Source of the DNA: Daucus carota subsp. sativus | Lineage: Eukaryota; Streptophyta; Magnoliopsida; Apiales; Apiaceae | Assembly: GCF_001625215.2 (NCBI RefSeq) | Contig: NC_030384.2 | Location: forward strand, 37,854,390 to 37,918,389 | Length of the DNA stretch: 64,000 bases | Direction of reading: 5' to 3' | Part shown: piece after piece, positions 52,701 to 64,000 of the stretch | Position numbering within the stretch: position 1 is the stretch's first letter | Layout: every line of letters starts with the position of its first letter | The notes under the pieces: generated by a model | Database searches by the model: none | Told to the model about the DNA's origin: nothing | What the model saw: the letters and a program-made list of their open reading frames with translations, nothing else | Translations under genes and position numbers: made by a program

Positions 52701-55700
52701 CATTATGAAAGCAAGAAACAACTTAACAAATCTGAAAAATGAAACATTTATGCACTTGATGAACACCTGATTCCAAAAAAAAATTGTATAAAAAAAAACC
52801 AATAATTCCCCCCCTTGGGTAATTCAGTAAACGAGTTTCCTACTTAAAATCTACAAGCAATGCTTCATATATATAATCAACATATCATTCATGATCAGCA
52901 ATAAAGTTCTAAAGGTCTGTTATAGAAGTTTAGGGATATGGTATAAAGAATGAAAGTGAAGATTGATTCAGTGACGGTAAACTAAACATTTGCATCATGG
53001 CCTGACCTGGGGACTGGCAGTATAATGTGCAAGCTTTTCAGAAAGTGCCTCAAGCCCACCAGCTTCAACTACAAGCTTCTTGTTTTTGACGTGATAGGAA
53101 GATATAATGGATAGCAACCACAAGGCTGCAGTACCACCCAAAATAATGGCTGGATCAGGAATTTCAAAATCATCGGCTTCTTGGAAGGGAGGTTTCTCTG
53201 TAGAACCTCTAGGAGTTGCAACTTCAATTTCTAAAGAATGACAACCAGAATTTCTCCTTGTCATCTCTACTAACGCATATACAAATGGCATTAAATATCC
53301 TGATGCAAAAAGTGCATCAATTGTATTGCTTTTACGTTCTTTAGCGGCAGAAATCAGTAACGCAGTCCCTCCAACTCTCACTTCTAAACAGGTAGACTTA
53401 ATTATCCTTTTAGCCAGTGAAGCAATTGATCTTGAATTTGCAACCAGAGAGTTACCTAGAAGAGCTGGATGGTCTGCGCATAGTCTAGATAAAATTTCAA
53501 TTGCCTTATCTTGCACTGAAGATCTTCCATCAGCCAGGCAGCGCACAAGAGGGTCTAAGTTTGATGGAACCTCTGCAAGGGCAGTCCATGGAGGGAAACC
53601 CAAGTTTCCACTCTGTTTTGTCCTGAAAATAAGTGCAACTACTTCTAAAGACTCTGCAGCTTCATTCAATTTCATATCCATTTCCTTCAAGGAACTAACA
53701 ATTTCAAGAACAGTTGAGCGACATTGAGCACTATCTTTGAGTACATCACAGACTGGAAAATGCCTTAGTAACTGGAGAAGGGCACGTGAAGCACTTTTCT
53801 TACCTTCCAAACTTCCATTAATCAGGACTCTTATCAATGCTGACACAACATCTTCTGCTAGTGCTGCTGCTGCTATCTGCGGATCAGATAAAAGATTGGC
53901 CAACGCAGCCACAGCAGTCTCTGCAGCAGCAATAAAAGAGTTTTTTGCTAACTTTATGAGGGGTTTAACATTTCCTTCAGCAATAGGAAACATCTTGTTC
54001 CTAGACTTAGCCTTGATCGGACGAATAAGACGACCCAAAGTGCGTGCAGATTCGGCTGCAATAAAATGAGTCTTGCTATTCAGAAGCTTCATGCAAGGAT
54101 TCACTACTTCATCCATTGCAAGAGTATTACATATATCTTGTCGGCTGCTAAAAAGATCAGCCAAGACAGAGGCTGCATACCCTTGGGTCTCCTCGTCTGA
54201 AGAATGAAGAACCTGGACAAGTGATCTCAGTCCTTTATTAGCAGCAGCTTCTTTGTCTACCAGGTCCCTTTGCGATGCCATAGCCAGTACATGACCAAGA
54301 ACTTTGATTACATAAACCTTTGAGTTTGGAGGCTCTTCTTGTAGTAAAGCTAATAATTGATTAATTGTGGGAGAATCAGCTACACGTATAATTTTTGTTA
54401 AAGCCTTTGCTGATGCTTCCTGTCCCCCTGGTCCACCATTTTTTAGAACCCACAAGAATGACGAAATAGCTCCTGCACTTTCAACACATTCACAGATGTC
54501 TTCACTGTGACAACATAAATTCCATAAAATATGAGCCGAGTCCTCCCTTGCCTTTTCGGATCCCAATTCTAGCAGCTGGACGAGTGGAGGAATCCCACCA
54601 GCAGCGGTAATCGCCCACTTGCTCTCATCAACTTGGTCAGAGAGGACTGCAAGCATACCAACCGCATATTCCTGATTTTGCTCACTAGATAAGCCCAGTT
54701 GTGAAACAAGTAACTGAATTCCATCTCTTTTACCAATGGCTTCCCAGATGTCAATTCCATCACAGCATATGCTTATCAAAGAGAGAATTAAAGAATCCTG
54801 AATATCATCAACAGCATTTGTTATGAGTCCAATCAAAAGCCTTTTAGAGTGTGGTTGCTCAATAGTTCTTGAAAGAAAGGTATTTTCATACAGGCTGGCC
54901 ATAGCCTCGAGAACACACTCCCGAACAAGCTTATTATCAAGCGGCTTTAAAAGGAGCGTTAGAATGTTTTCAATTTTTTTTGGGTCAAATGAATCTTCTT
55001 CAGTGTCATATTTCTGCTCATAGATCATCAATAAATAAGCAAGTGTCCCGATTATATCAGCAATTGGAGCAGCAGAGCCTGGCGACTGGCACAGTTCCCC
55101 AAGATAAAGTATTAAAGAAGATATTCCGCCACAAGCATTAGCTAATGCTTGTGCTGCACGGACCTGAAGGACCTGGGCACCCTCTCCTTGCATACACTCT
55201 TTTGAAGGGGCAACCACAGCTCTAATGAGAAGTGGGACACCTTCTTCATCTATAACAGCTTTTTTAGCCTCAGTTGACTTCAAAGTGATAACCTCCAATG
55301 CATCAGCAGCACTTGCACGAGCAGAAATATTGTTTTCCTTGCCCAATAATCTCAACAAAGCTCTTATGACTCCAGAATCAATTATTTTAGGTATGCTATC
55401 ACTGTAGGCAATCAGTAGGCGGGACAATAGAGAAGCTGCATTTGACTGAGCAACATCATTGCTAGACGAAAGAAGTCCTACAATTACATTCACTCCTCCA
55501 GCCTCGAGTGTTGCTCTCCAGAATACATCTTTATCACTGCATAGATTTCTTAAAGCCCCAGTAACAAACCCTTCCACAACTTTGTCTGTTTTGTTACAGG
55601 GCTTTAGCTGCTCCCACAAAGCCGGTACTACCCCTTCTATAGTAAATATTTTCGTTCCTACATGATCATCCAAAAGTGCAACTGCTGAAACTACATAGAT

Positions 55701-56449
55701 AGCCTCTGCTGCAGCCTTCCTTGCCTCAAATGATTCCGACTTTAATAGAGAGAGTAGGGGGGGAACGCATCCGCCAAGAAGCACCTTCAATCGCATATCT
55801 TCATCTTTGCACAGTATACTCAATATTGTAGCAACATTTACTTTTGATACAGGGGTGCCGCTCCGCAAAATAGATATAAATAATGGCATTGCTTGAGCAT
55901 GTGAGCCAATAAGAGTTCGTGCTTCCTTCCTTGCCTTGGTAATACCAAGCAATCTAGTTGTAATAAGTTCTTTCTCCAGTGGTGAAGATTTGTTCGCATG
56001 AAGCTGTTCAACAAGCTTAGCAACCCTTGATATTATACCATCCGGATCATCCAAACTTGTACTTCCATCTGATTTCCTGAGTGTAAAAAGGTGGCCATGC
56101 AGTGGGAGAATCAGTTTAGAACCTACTATAGTCAATGGCAATAATAAGTTTACAAAGCATACTCCTTTATGAGTTGAAAATCATCAAAGGAATCTAGATT
56201 CTAATATAAAAGATTCAGTATATCTTAAGCTTCTAACTGAAGCCTAGTGAAGAGAGTCTGTGTTACCATTTGTTCGAAATTTTGAACACTTTAGAGCAAT
56301 GTGATCTGCTCAAACTAAGTACAACATGAAGGTAATCATTGATATAACATACTATTAAGTATCTAAAAAGTTGACTACAATCGAACTCCAAGAGTGTAGA
56401 GGAGAAATCTCACTAACCTATTCTCTTGAGTGGATGATGATTCAAGCAT
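46747..56449 (-). CDS. CSI: Cellulose synthase-interactive protein (armadillo repeats + C2)
   Basis: Large scaffold that links plasma-membrane cellulose synthase complexes to cortical microtubules and guides cellulose deposition. Coding exons (minus): 56449-56418, 56076-53007, 51025-48481, 47890-47436, 47224-47108, 46914-46747; they join in frame to 2128 residues, the length of Arabidopsis CSI1-CSI3. Armadillo repeats fill about residues 20-1990, for example [40 protein letters not shown] and [22 protein letters not shown]2 domain follows from about 1998 ([15 protein letters not shown]) through [20 protein letters not shown] to MIQIDRVV near the end. Two exons over 2.5 kb hold most of the coding sequence, as in the known family. 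The start ATG at 56449 is the first in frame; an untranslated exon lies near 57.9 kb. The short N-terminus without the CSI1-type leader suggests CSI3 or a CSI1 paralogue; which one is not settled. Confidence 0.95.
47262..47415. repeat. 78-bp imperfect tandem duplication in a CSI intron
   Basis: Units from 47262 and 47340 share GAATTTGAAATATT, GCCAGCAAA and GACACATTGGCATGGA. It lies in the intron between CSI exons 47890-47436 and 47224-47108, immediately before the poly(A)-rich stretch near the donor of the former. Confidence 0.85.
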
Positions 56450-56514
56450 TCTTAGCACCGGGGCGGGAAACTTCGCCAATTTACCAAGACTGCACTTTAG
56501 CACTCGTCCAGTCT

Positions 56515-57930
56515 CTAGTCCTGCAATTTGCAAAAAGTCAATCATGATACGCCACTTAGGCACTAGCATAATGCAGTAGTATATAATAGTAGTACAGAGT
56601 AACTGTACATGATAACTCAAACAAAGAACTGAAATCCTGCCAAAACCCGATTGATCAGTACATTCCAAGCATGTCATTATGCTATTTCTGTAGAGTTGAT
56701 AATAGACGGACCAGATGGCTAGTATTTCAGTGGAGATGATGATAGACAGACCAGAAGGCTAGTTGTATTATAATAATCAGTTAACATCTATATGTGATTG
56801 TGTTCAACTACAAACTTGCTAAATATCGAGATGCACTAAAAGTGAAAGTAGTATTTACCACATATTACGCCTATTTAAAAAGAATATTAATATGGACGAC
56901 AGAGGATAAGCTCTTAAGTCTTAACCACTGAGCTATCCAGCCGTGCTCAAAAGAAGAATATTAACATGGTTTACAATAATAGATTGTAAGTGATTTGTTG
57001 TATAAACATTGTATTTTGATTGATATAAATAGTTGTATTGTAAACACAATTATTCTATATATTTTTGTTCTACCAAATTCTAGTAAATGTCGCTGTTATT
57101 TTTTATGCATTCTGTGCCGATGTTGGTGAATTCTGACAGGTTTGTAGGCTAGTATAATTGAAATGTTTCTTGTTGACTAAAAATCACAGCAAAACCTACC
57201 AAGCCCATACTAAAGAGAGCCGTTCGCATGGATCTTGGGTAATGCTAGTTATAGTAAGTTACTACCAAGACTGAATTTTTCACTTCTACCTAATTAGCAG
57301 GTCCTATGCCACAACTTGATAATTATGATCCACACCATAATCAAGGTCACACTCTACTGAACAAGCTTATTGTTACTTGAGAGATATTAAAATATGCACA
57401 TCCAAATTACCTTAACCAATTAAGTGGTTGTAAATTCCTCCAAAATCCCGTCCTTCAAACCAAACCCAATTCTTTCATTACAATTCAAGAGTAACCCACA
57501 TTGAAGAATCCCCAGCTACCGCTAACTTTGCATCAACAACGAAGAAGCAAGCTCAAACCAGTAAATTTCCTACAAAATTCAAGAACCAAAAAACACTTAA
57601 AAAGCCTCAAAACCCAGTAAGTATCCAAATCACAAACACAACAAATATATGCACACATTATCCAAAAGATTAAACAATGAGGAAATAGTATAATACCCAA
57701 CCCAATCCAAACCCCCATTACATAAAATCAAACAAATAGCATAAACAAAAGATGAGATCAAGAACCATGTTAAAAAAATGCAATTTTTCTCATGGCCCAC
57801 CAAATAAAAAAACAAAATCTCATGAAATTCATACATAATCAAACACACGTATAAACATATACATACACGTAATGTGTGTATACAAAAATGACAATACCTT
57901 GAAATAGTAGACTCTGGGGAAGAAGAACAT
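56515..57930 (-). promoter_or_regulatory. CSI 5' UTR with a spliced 12-codon upstream ORF
   Basis: On the minus strand, a non-coding exon ends at 57898 (donor GTATTG) and splices to 56520, joining the exon that carries the CSI start codon. The first exon contains an ATG at 57930 followed by FFFPRVYYFK. Across the junction it reads one more codon (GAC) and then TAG, so the uORF ends 66 bases before the main ATG. The upstream exon is inferred from splice signals; transcript data would be needed. Such uORFs often reduce translation of the main frame. Confidence 0.5.
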
Positions 57931-58135
57931 AGAGGGTTGAGAAGGATTGATTGCAGAAAACGAAAGGGGAGAAAATAAATAAATTAGTAATTAGTGTGTT
58001 TTTTCTTAAAAAAATTGGTGTCTATTTTTACATGCTTGCTCTGTTTGTTTGGCATGTTGATTTGATGATGGGACAAGCTACAGAGAAAACAGGCGAAACA
58101 ATCGTTTGCAGTACTGTAATAAAAGGACCACTCGG

Positions 58136-58363
58136 TCGGTAACAAAGTTTGTTTCGATGAGTGGGGTCATTGGCTTTTTCGAGATTATAATAATTGAATT
58201 ATTATCTCCTTTATTTTTATACAGTTTTTTTATTATTATTGTATATAATATTTTTTTAGAATATAATTTAATTATTTATTTTTAAATTTTTTTATTTAAA
58301 ATTAATATTTAAAACAAAAATTATTATGTAAGAGTTTCAAAGTATGCCTCGATTAAACATATA
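58136..58363. other. AT-rich spacer upstream of CSI
   Basis: Low-complexity AT-rich sequence with no recognised signal. Confidence 0.4.
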
Positions 58364-58675
58364 CTCCCTCCGTCCCAGCCATTTGTATACAAATGGTTGG
58401 GACACGGAGACCAAGAAATTGAGTAAAAAATGAGTAAAGTTAGATGAAAAGTAGGTATAGTGGTGGGACCCATTTATATTTAATAATAGATTTGAGATAG
58501 TGGAGGAAAGTAGTGGGTGTAATAGTGTTTATATTATTATAGAATGAAGATAGTGGAAGAAAGTAGTTGGTGAAATGATATTTTATATTATAAAAGTTTG
58601 CTACTTTTAGAATGTATACAATTGATGGGACGTCCCAAAAAAGAAACTGTATACAATTCATTGGGACGGAGGGAG
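58364..58675. mobile_element. Stowaway-like MITE, family B
   Basis: It begins CTCCCTCCGTCCCAGCC and ends TTGGGACGGAGGGAG, flanked by TA at 58362-58363 and 58676-58677, about 312 bp. The interior matches 27007-27318. Just inside the left end is CATTTGTATACAAATG, an additional palindrome. Confidence 0.92.
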
Positions 58676-58677
58676 TA

Positions 58678-58979
58678 CTCCCTTTGTCCTTCTCATTTCT
58701 TTGCGTTAGCTTTTAGTACGCTTTTTAAAGCTTATTTATATTATAATTCTATAATATGTATTTAAAATATATTTTTTCTAGAATAAAAGTTTGATGCTTA
58801 AATTCTTATTCAAAAGAAAATGATTTCATCCTTTCTATTTTATATCAAAGTATTTCGAAATACATCAATTTTTTTATTATTCAAAAGAAGAAAATTTTAA
58901 AAAAAATTATGAAACTATACTTCATAAAAGGCTCAAAATACGTGCAAACCGTGAACGTAAACCGGAGAGATGGAGGGAG
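58678..58979. mobile_element. Stowaway-like MITE, family A, abutting the previous element
   Basis: It begins CTCCCTTTGTCCTTCTC and ends GAGATGGAGGGAG, with TA at 58676-58677 (shared with the preceding element) and 58980-58981. Interior words match the family A copies at 21723, 26545 and 30672 (AATAAAAGTTTGATGCTTAA and AAACTATACTTCATAAAAG). Confidence 0.88.
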
Positions 58980-58981
58980 TA

Positions 58982-59320
58982 CTAGATTGGGATAGAGTGA
59001 GTATCTTATATTATAGTTTATATATTTAAATTATAATAATTAAAAAGAGTAATATTACTCTAAGGTTATAAATTTTTCAAACAAACATGTAATGTTTTCT
59101 TAAAATAATTCGATGGAAATTTATAATATAATTCAATTGAATTTTGTTTATTCTAAGATACCGTACAAGTGGATCCATGATTAGATAATAAGTTGAATTA
59201 TTAAACAATAAAAGATTTGTACAACTTAAAAGGAGCAACCGACAGAAAATTGTTGAAAATGAAATGAAGATGTATTAACCCCACCATACAAATATCAGAA
59301 GTGAGCCAACAGTACTACCA
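58982..59320. other. AT-rich spacer, nothing recognised
   Basis: No gene, RNA gene or complete repeat element identified. Confidence 0.4.
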
Positions 59321-59476
59321 AAAATAGATTCATGCTAAGCATATATTTAATTCAAGATAATTAAAAATAATAAAAGGAGATCAGGAAAACATCCTACTAA
59401 AATAGATTCATGCTAAGCATATATTTAATTCAAGATAATTAAAAATAATAAAAGGAGATCAGGAAAACATCCTACT
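59321..59476. repeat. 78-bp tandem duplication, essentially perfect
   Basis: Units 59321-59398 and 59399-59476 both read AAAATAGATTCATGCTAAGC at the start and GGAAAACATCCTACT at the end. I saw no mismatch. It is therefore very young, or an assembly duplication. No gene lies in it. Confidence 0.95.
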
Positions 59477-60862
59477 GACTGATGGTCAAGTGCTCTTCGA
59501 GATTATTTTTTTAACGGCTGAATCGAATATTGTCGGATGCACTTAAAGTCTCGCTTTTTCTTTAGAAGTCAGTATTCCCGCTGCCACTTTATATACCAGA
59601 ACCAAGTGCAAATAAATTAATCATTTTAATATGATACTTAATATATGTAGTGAAATTTTAAGAAAATGATGGACTGAATTGTGTATTTAGAATTAAGAAT
59701 ATATGTAAATATAATTACCATGTACTGAGTAATTGGGAAAAAAAAAAACCCGAATAATCAAGTTTAGTTTAATCTTTTTGTGCTGCTTATGCTTGTCATT
59801 CATTTTACATCTTCTCGATTTCGAAGTATTAGAACATCAAATTTATTTTAAGATATGTACTCTTTGATTTGATTTTTAATTATGAAAATAGCTAAGATAC
59901 ACCGATTTCAAAAACGTTGTTTATATTTGTAGTATTACATTTTGATATAAATCATTAAAATATAAATTAAATACCAACCACTATAATTAAATAATCGTTT
60001 GATTTCTATTTTAGTGCTTTTGCTTTTAACAATTGCCTAGATTTTATTATATTCTATCTGTTCATTATTTTAATTTATATAAATTTTAAAACACGAGATG
60101 TCTTTTCTTATATCCGAAAATACGCAGAAAAGTCCAAGATTCATGTGGAAGGAACCATGCTTAATCAATTTGTCATGATGGCCACTGGGATTGTTACACT
60201 GCACATATAAAAATATTTGAATTTACTTTCCAGTATTCGCATTTCTGAAAGGTATCTTATAGACAAATAACAGTTCTGTATCCTTTTCATAGTGATATAT
60301 CATATATGCTTATTATATACAGACAACTGCTAAGTTAGACATTAACAATCAATTTATCCAAACAAATAGCGGATTCAGATGATAATTTGTACATGATGAA
60401 CTAAGCAATAAACAAAATGTAGTCACCTGCTGTTAAGAATATGTAAAATTGACTTGCTAATAACAAATGGAACAACAATTAGGCCACTACATGAAGTGAA
60501 GTTGATGGATCAATGACCTCTAGCCGAGGTAAACACAAACGATATAGGACTTTAGTCGGTTAAATGTAAACTATTTTAAACAGTGCGCCAATTTGGGAGG
60601 CTGCATTGAAATAATATAAATCTACCCTGTGCTGCATACAGAACACCTGAAATACAAACAAAACTTCTTTAGTTTCACTTTTGTGTTTTTAAAGGATTAT
60701 CTACCTCGGAATACCAGACATATCAAGGATCAGCATCTATTCCACACTCAAAAAATTCTTAAAAGCAAGCTGTTAGTGATACATTTCCCATCCAATATTA
60801 TTCATGACCAAAGAATTGTGCTGAGAACTAGTGCCTAAATATGCATTTACTGTTGAATAGTA
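59477..60862. other. AT-rich spacer, nothing recognised
   Basis: No convincing gene. A 69-codon open frame at 60629-60838 has no recognisable domain. Confidence 0.4.
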
Positions 60863-61088
60863 TGTGATCTTGTTAGAACTTCCCTGATTATCAACATGGT
60901 ATCAGAGCTAAATTAGAGCTCGATTTAGATTGGGTTTAGCATTCGAGTTCTCCCACCCCCATTCCCATTTGTTTTAATTCATTTATTTGTTTGTTTGTCT
61001 AATTATGTTTTGTTGTAGGGGAGTGTGATCTTGTTGGGGCCTCCCTCTAAACACATCTTAAGGTTATAGATGAGCTGGTTACTCGACA
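60863..61088 (+). mobile_element. TRIM-like retroelement remnant (short LTRs, tRNA-Met primer site)
   Basis: TGGTATCAGAGC at 60897-60908 is the plant initiator-methionine tRNA primer-binding site used by many Copia and TRIM elements. It directly follows TGTGATCTTGTTAGAAC...AACA (60863-60896), a sequence whose first 23 bases recur from 61024 (TGTGATCTTGTTGGGGCCTC), right after a purine-rich GTAGGGGAG tract. The second copy ends TTACTCGACA at 61088. This order (short LTR, primer site, about 120-bp interior, purine tract, LTR) fits a terminal-repeat retrotransposon in miniature. The left LTR looks internally deleted. No coding sequence and no clear target duplication. Confidence 0.65.
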
Positions 61089-61805
61089 ATTACAATTTAC
61101 AAAGAAGATAACCAAGCCCTTTAATATGTTTCAAAAAGTTTGCATTTTATATAACTGTGAAATCTTGCAACTAAATCATAATGTACAACAGAAACTAAAA
61201 GCATCAGAATCTGTTGAAACAAAGGCTGAGAAAGCTAACAGCAATGAGGCCACATTAGTCTTTGTCAAATGCAATGTCAGGGTGCAAGTGTGTTCATTTA
61301 GGAAAAAAAGGGAAAAAGGCAAGTACTTGAGAGTTCGTTTTATTGATTAAAAAGTTTAAAGAAGAGAAGAAACACGAGTATTTATCATGTTCCAATTGCA
61401 AGTTAAACAAACTACTCAAGAAACAGTCAAAAAATACATACTTTACCATTTCTGAGTAAAAACTAGGAACATGATAAATAAGACGTTCAAACCTAAACCC
61501 TATAAGAAGCAAGAGTTTAGTAACCAACCTCTAAATAGCCTTGCTAACTCTGCCAGGAATAAACTAGCCTTTGAAGTCACATATGTATTAGCAATGAATA
61601 TAGCTAACAATATATAATTTTCCTGATCAACTTAAGATTTCAGATCAAATATCTTCCAAGTCTGCAAAAGATTTAGAAGGAAATTAAACAATCAGCATTA
61701 TTCAAATGGTTAGAATTATAATAAGAGTTTATTCTGTTTTTTTGTTCATAGATGCTAAGATGTCAAAGTTAAAGCATTTACATTCATGTTAGAAAGTATA
61801 AAACA
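61089..61805. other. Spacer or 3' region downstream of OGG1
   Basis: No gene recognised. An acceptor-like CAG on the minus strand near 61662 could serve an alternative last OGG1 exon (see findings). Confidence 0.4.
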
Positions 61806-63032
61806 TCATATAAGGTTCTTACTTCTCTTCTTTTTCCTTGGCTTAGAAGGTTTCTTTTCTGCGGTAGTCCACAAGATAGATGGTATTAGTGCTTTTTGAG
61901 AAGGCAGCTCTGCAATGAAAAGAAGTGTTTGGGCCCAACCAGCATACTTCCCATATTTGCAGACAAACGCCTCTGACACGCGACCATATAACTTAGGCGT
62001 CAGGCGGGTGCCGGCAAGCTCTGGGATGAGGTATGTAGTAGCAATCTTCCTCAAACCAGCATGGAGAAAAATTGTATACAAGCGTCAGATATATAACATG
62101 GACACAGGAATACAACTGCACAACTTTTTATGTGTGTATCACGTATTGTGTGCCAGCCTATCATATGATAATATGAATTATATATGCCATAATTTATCCA
62201 TTCTGACACTCATCAGCAGTTCCTTTGTTCTTTTTTATCACAGGTGTTTAACAAGCAGTACTAGCACTGATAATCAGTTCAGTTAAAAGAATGCTCATAT
62301 TACCCCACTCGGACCTTAGTGCAAAAACTTCACTTGAGAAATGACTAACATAAAATCTGATAGAAAGTTTGGGTGTTACGAAGATTCATGTTGATATTAA
62401 TGCATCTGTAGTTGCTGTACAGATATAGCTTATTAGCTTCTGGTTACTAAATCATGTAAATTTAGGTTATCATAAAATTGAAGCATTTATTATATTATAA
62501 TGGTAGCAAACATTTGGATTATTTTCTTCTCATCGCGGACATTGGGATCATTTTCTTATCATCAAGGGAAGTCTTTACTCTTATTAGAGGAGATGCAATC
62601 ATCTTATCCCAATCAGATATGATGCAGTACATTTGATACCAATTTAGTGTCTTAACCAAGAATCCCGTGTACCTACCCCATCTAGGCAGTGTGTCATTGT
62701 TTTCTCAGACTAAATTATATACCATAATATATAGACTTACTGCTATTGAAAACCATCCAATAATTACAAAACAATTTTACAAAAGACTAAAAAAACAAAA
62801 CCACAGAGGCCAAAAACTCACCTGCCAGACATGAGTATCAACAGGAATAGCATGATGCTGATCTAGAGAGAAGAGAGCAACACATGCAGCTACTTTAGGA
62901 CCCACACCGGGTAGGGTAGATAGAGCATCAATAGCCATTTGAAGATCCAAGTCACGGAGAGAAGCAAGCCACTCAACTCCTCCTCCAGGCTTTGCTCGCA
63001 AAGCATCTACTGTGCGAGTTATGTATTTGGCC
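61806..63032 (-). CDS. OGG1: 8-oxoguanine DNA glycosylase/lyase, 3' part (partial gene)
   Basis: Base-excision repair enzyme that removes 8-oxoguanine opposite cytosine and nicks the strand by beta-elimination. Only the last two exons are in the window: 63032-62822 and 62045-61806; the 5' part lies beyond the right end. The first encodes the helix-hairpin-helix, LSTLPGVGPKVAACVALFSL, with the catalytic Lys in GPK, then IPVDTHVWQ with the conserved catalytic Asp. The second gives IATTYLIPELAGTRLTPKLY and KYAGWAQTLLFIAELPSQKA, then a short basic tail (KPRKKKRSK) that may be a nuclear localisation signal. The stop is a TGA at 61806-61808, unless the GTAAGA donor at 61822 is used. The HhH-GPD fold and both catalytic residues make the identification firm. 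Confidence 0.93.
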
Positions 63033-64000
63033 CTGGACAATTTGCTAAAAGATATTATGATGATACTCTCATACTCTGCAAATAGCAACTTATGCTCTAT
63101 AATTGATATGCAAGAGAAACTAATACTTGTAATTTTGGAAACAGAGTAGATTTTAGAGAAAGCAAATGCTGATGGCTGATTTGGCATATGATTTGATAGC
63201 TACTTCATGGTTGAGAATGACACTTGCATATCTGATGGGATAGCCCAGGAGTTAAATCTATTAGTCTCGAAGAACGCAATTTAATGCAGAAAAGTAATGA
63301 TAGATAACATTTTTTTGGTCAGTATCATGATGTATAATAATCAGTTGACTCACTATCACTAATCACCCAGCACTCAACAGCTTAGTTTACCATAGCAGCC
63401 CTCATACATTCTCTTTTCAATCCCAGACCAACATATCATCTTAAAATATAAGAGGATCAAACTACATTAAAAGTCTAATCCTCATATCATTTTGTTTCTT
63501 TCTTGACTAATAGACAATTATAAATCCAAATACTCCTGAACAGTATATGTATGTTAGTTATATATACGAGTCCTATCTTAAAAGTTGAAACTCATGAGTA
63601 GAGGAAACAATAGATACACACTGATTTATGTTCATATGTACATGAATAATGATCTTTCTTGCAAAATTTAAATCAACTACAATGTTGTGACCTATTCCAA
63701 CCGTTAAATTCTATACTTGAGTAGTCATAATTCTAATAATGTGATAAAGTAGATCAGGTATATCATTGAAAGTAATAATAGAGCAACTTAGGGACTTGAT
63801 ATAAGGTATCATCAAGATACTTAAAGTGAGGCAAAATGACAGCAGCTAACCAGAGCTTAGCAGAGCATGTACTCATGCATTTAGCTCAAGTGTGAGTCGC
63901 ACCTAGGCACTCACTTGAGTCTAACAAGGCTTATATACAAACTTATAATTTCAACGTTCATTAAGTCCTGGAAGTAACAATGAGTTTTGTGCTGACAAAT
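63033..64000 (-). other. OGG1 intron and window edge
   Basis: Upstream of the acceptor at 63033-63035 the sequence is AT-rich intron. I saw no earlier OGG1 exon (the conserved GFGYRA block is absent), so this intron runs at least to the window end. Confidence 0.55.

Noticed and set aside
53326..54069. Plus-strand open frames of 110-133 codons
   Set aside because: Shadows of the 3-kb CSI exon on the other strand.
56925..56960. tRNA-like sequence on the minus strand (GGATAGCTCAGTGGTTAAGA)
   Set aside because: It matches a D-arm/A box, but the anticodon arm does not fold and no B box or acceptor stem follows. At most a tRNA-derived fragment.

Overview
The window is nuclear DNA of a flowering plant, probably a eudicot. 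It is AT-rich and gene density is moderate. Genes are split by GT-AG introns that are much richer in A+T than the exons. Two genes belong to plant-specific families (cellulose synthase-interactive protein and an extended KIN-7 kinesin), and the introns and spacers hold many small plant-type MITEs. I cannot name the species. All gene models were built by eye from splice signals and reading-frame continuity, and no database was searched.

Layout: 1-3440 is repeat-rich spacer (a palindromic element, a 100-bp tandem duplication, a MITE nested inside its own relative). 3537-5372 (+) is ribosomal protein L10 with a telo-box/site II promoter. 6582-8151 (-) is a DnaJ C-terminal-domain protein with no J domain. 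10581-13814 (+) is a secreted pepsin-like aspartic protease in nine exons. 15179-35029 (-) is a 25-exon KIN-7 kinesin whose introns carry several MITEs and two unexplained open frames. 35223-36790 is a 1.57-kb foldback element with a perfect 9-bp target duplication, about 190 bp upstream of the kinesin start codon. 39282-39580 is a broken copy of one exon of the next gene, followed by an unrecognised open frame. 41031-44065 (+) is CMP-Kdo synthetase, which appears to have a 3'-UTR intron; inside that intron, on the opposite strand, lies an LC8-type dynein light chain copy with an apparent frameshift (44781-45393). 46747-56449 (-) is a cellulose synthase-interactive protein (armadillo repeats plus C2) with a non-coding first exon near 57.9 kb. 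58364-61088 is spacer with back-to-back Stowaway-like elements, a 78-bp tandem duplication and a TRIM-like retroelement remnant. 61806-63032 (-) is the 3' part of 8-oxoguanine DNA glycosylase OGG1, which continues beyond the window.

The genes do not form an operon or a biosynthetic cluster. CMP-Kdo synthetase (pectin RG-II), the cellulose synthase-interactive protein (cellulose deposition along microtubules), the kinesin and the dynein light chain relative share a loose cell wall/cytoskeleton theme, which I take as chance unless synteny shows otherwise. The most unusual structures are the nested antisense light-chain copy within the KDSB 3'-UTR intron, the foldback element next to the kinesin promoter, and the self-nested MITE.
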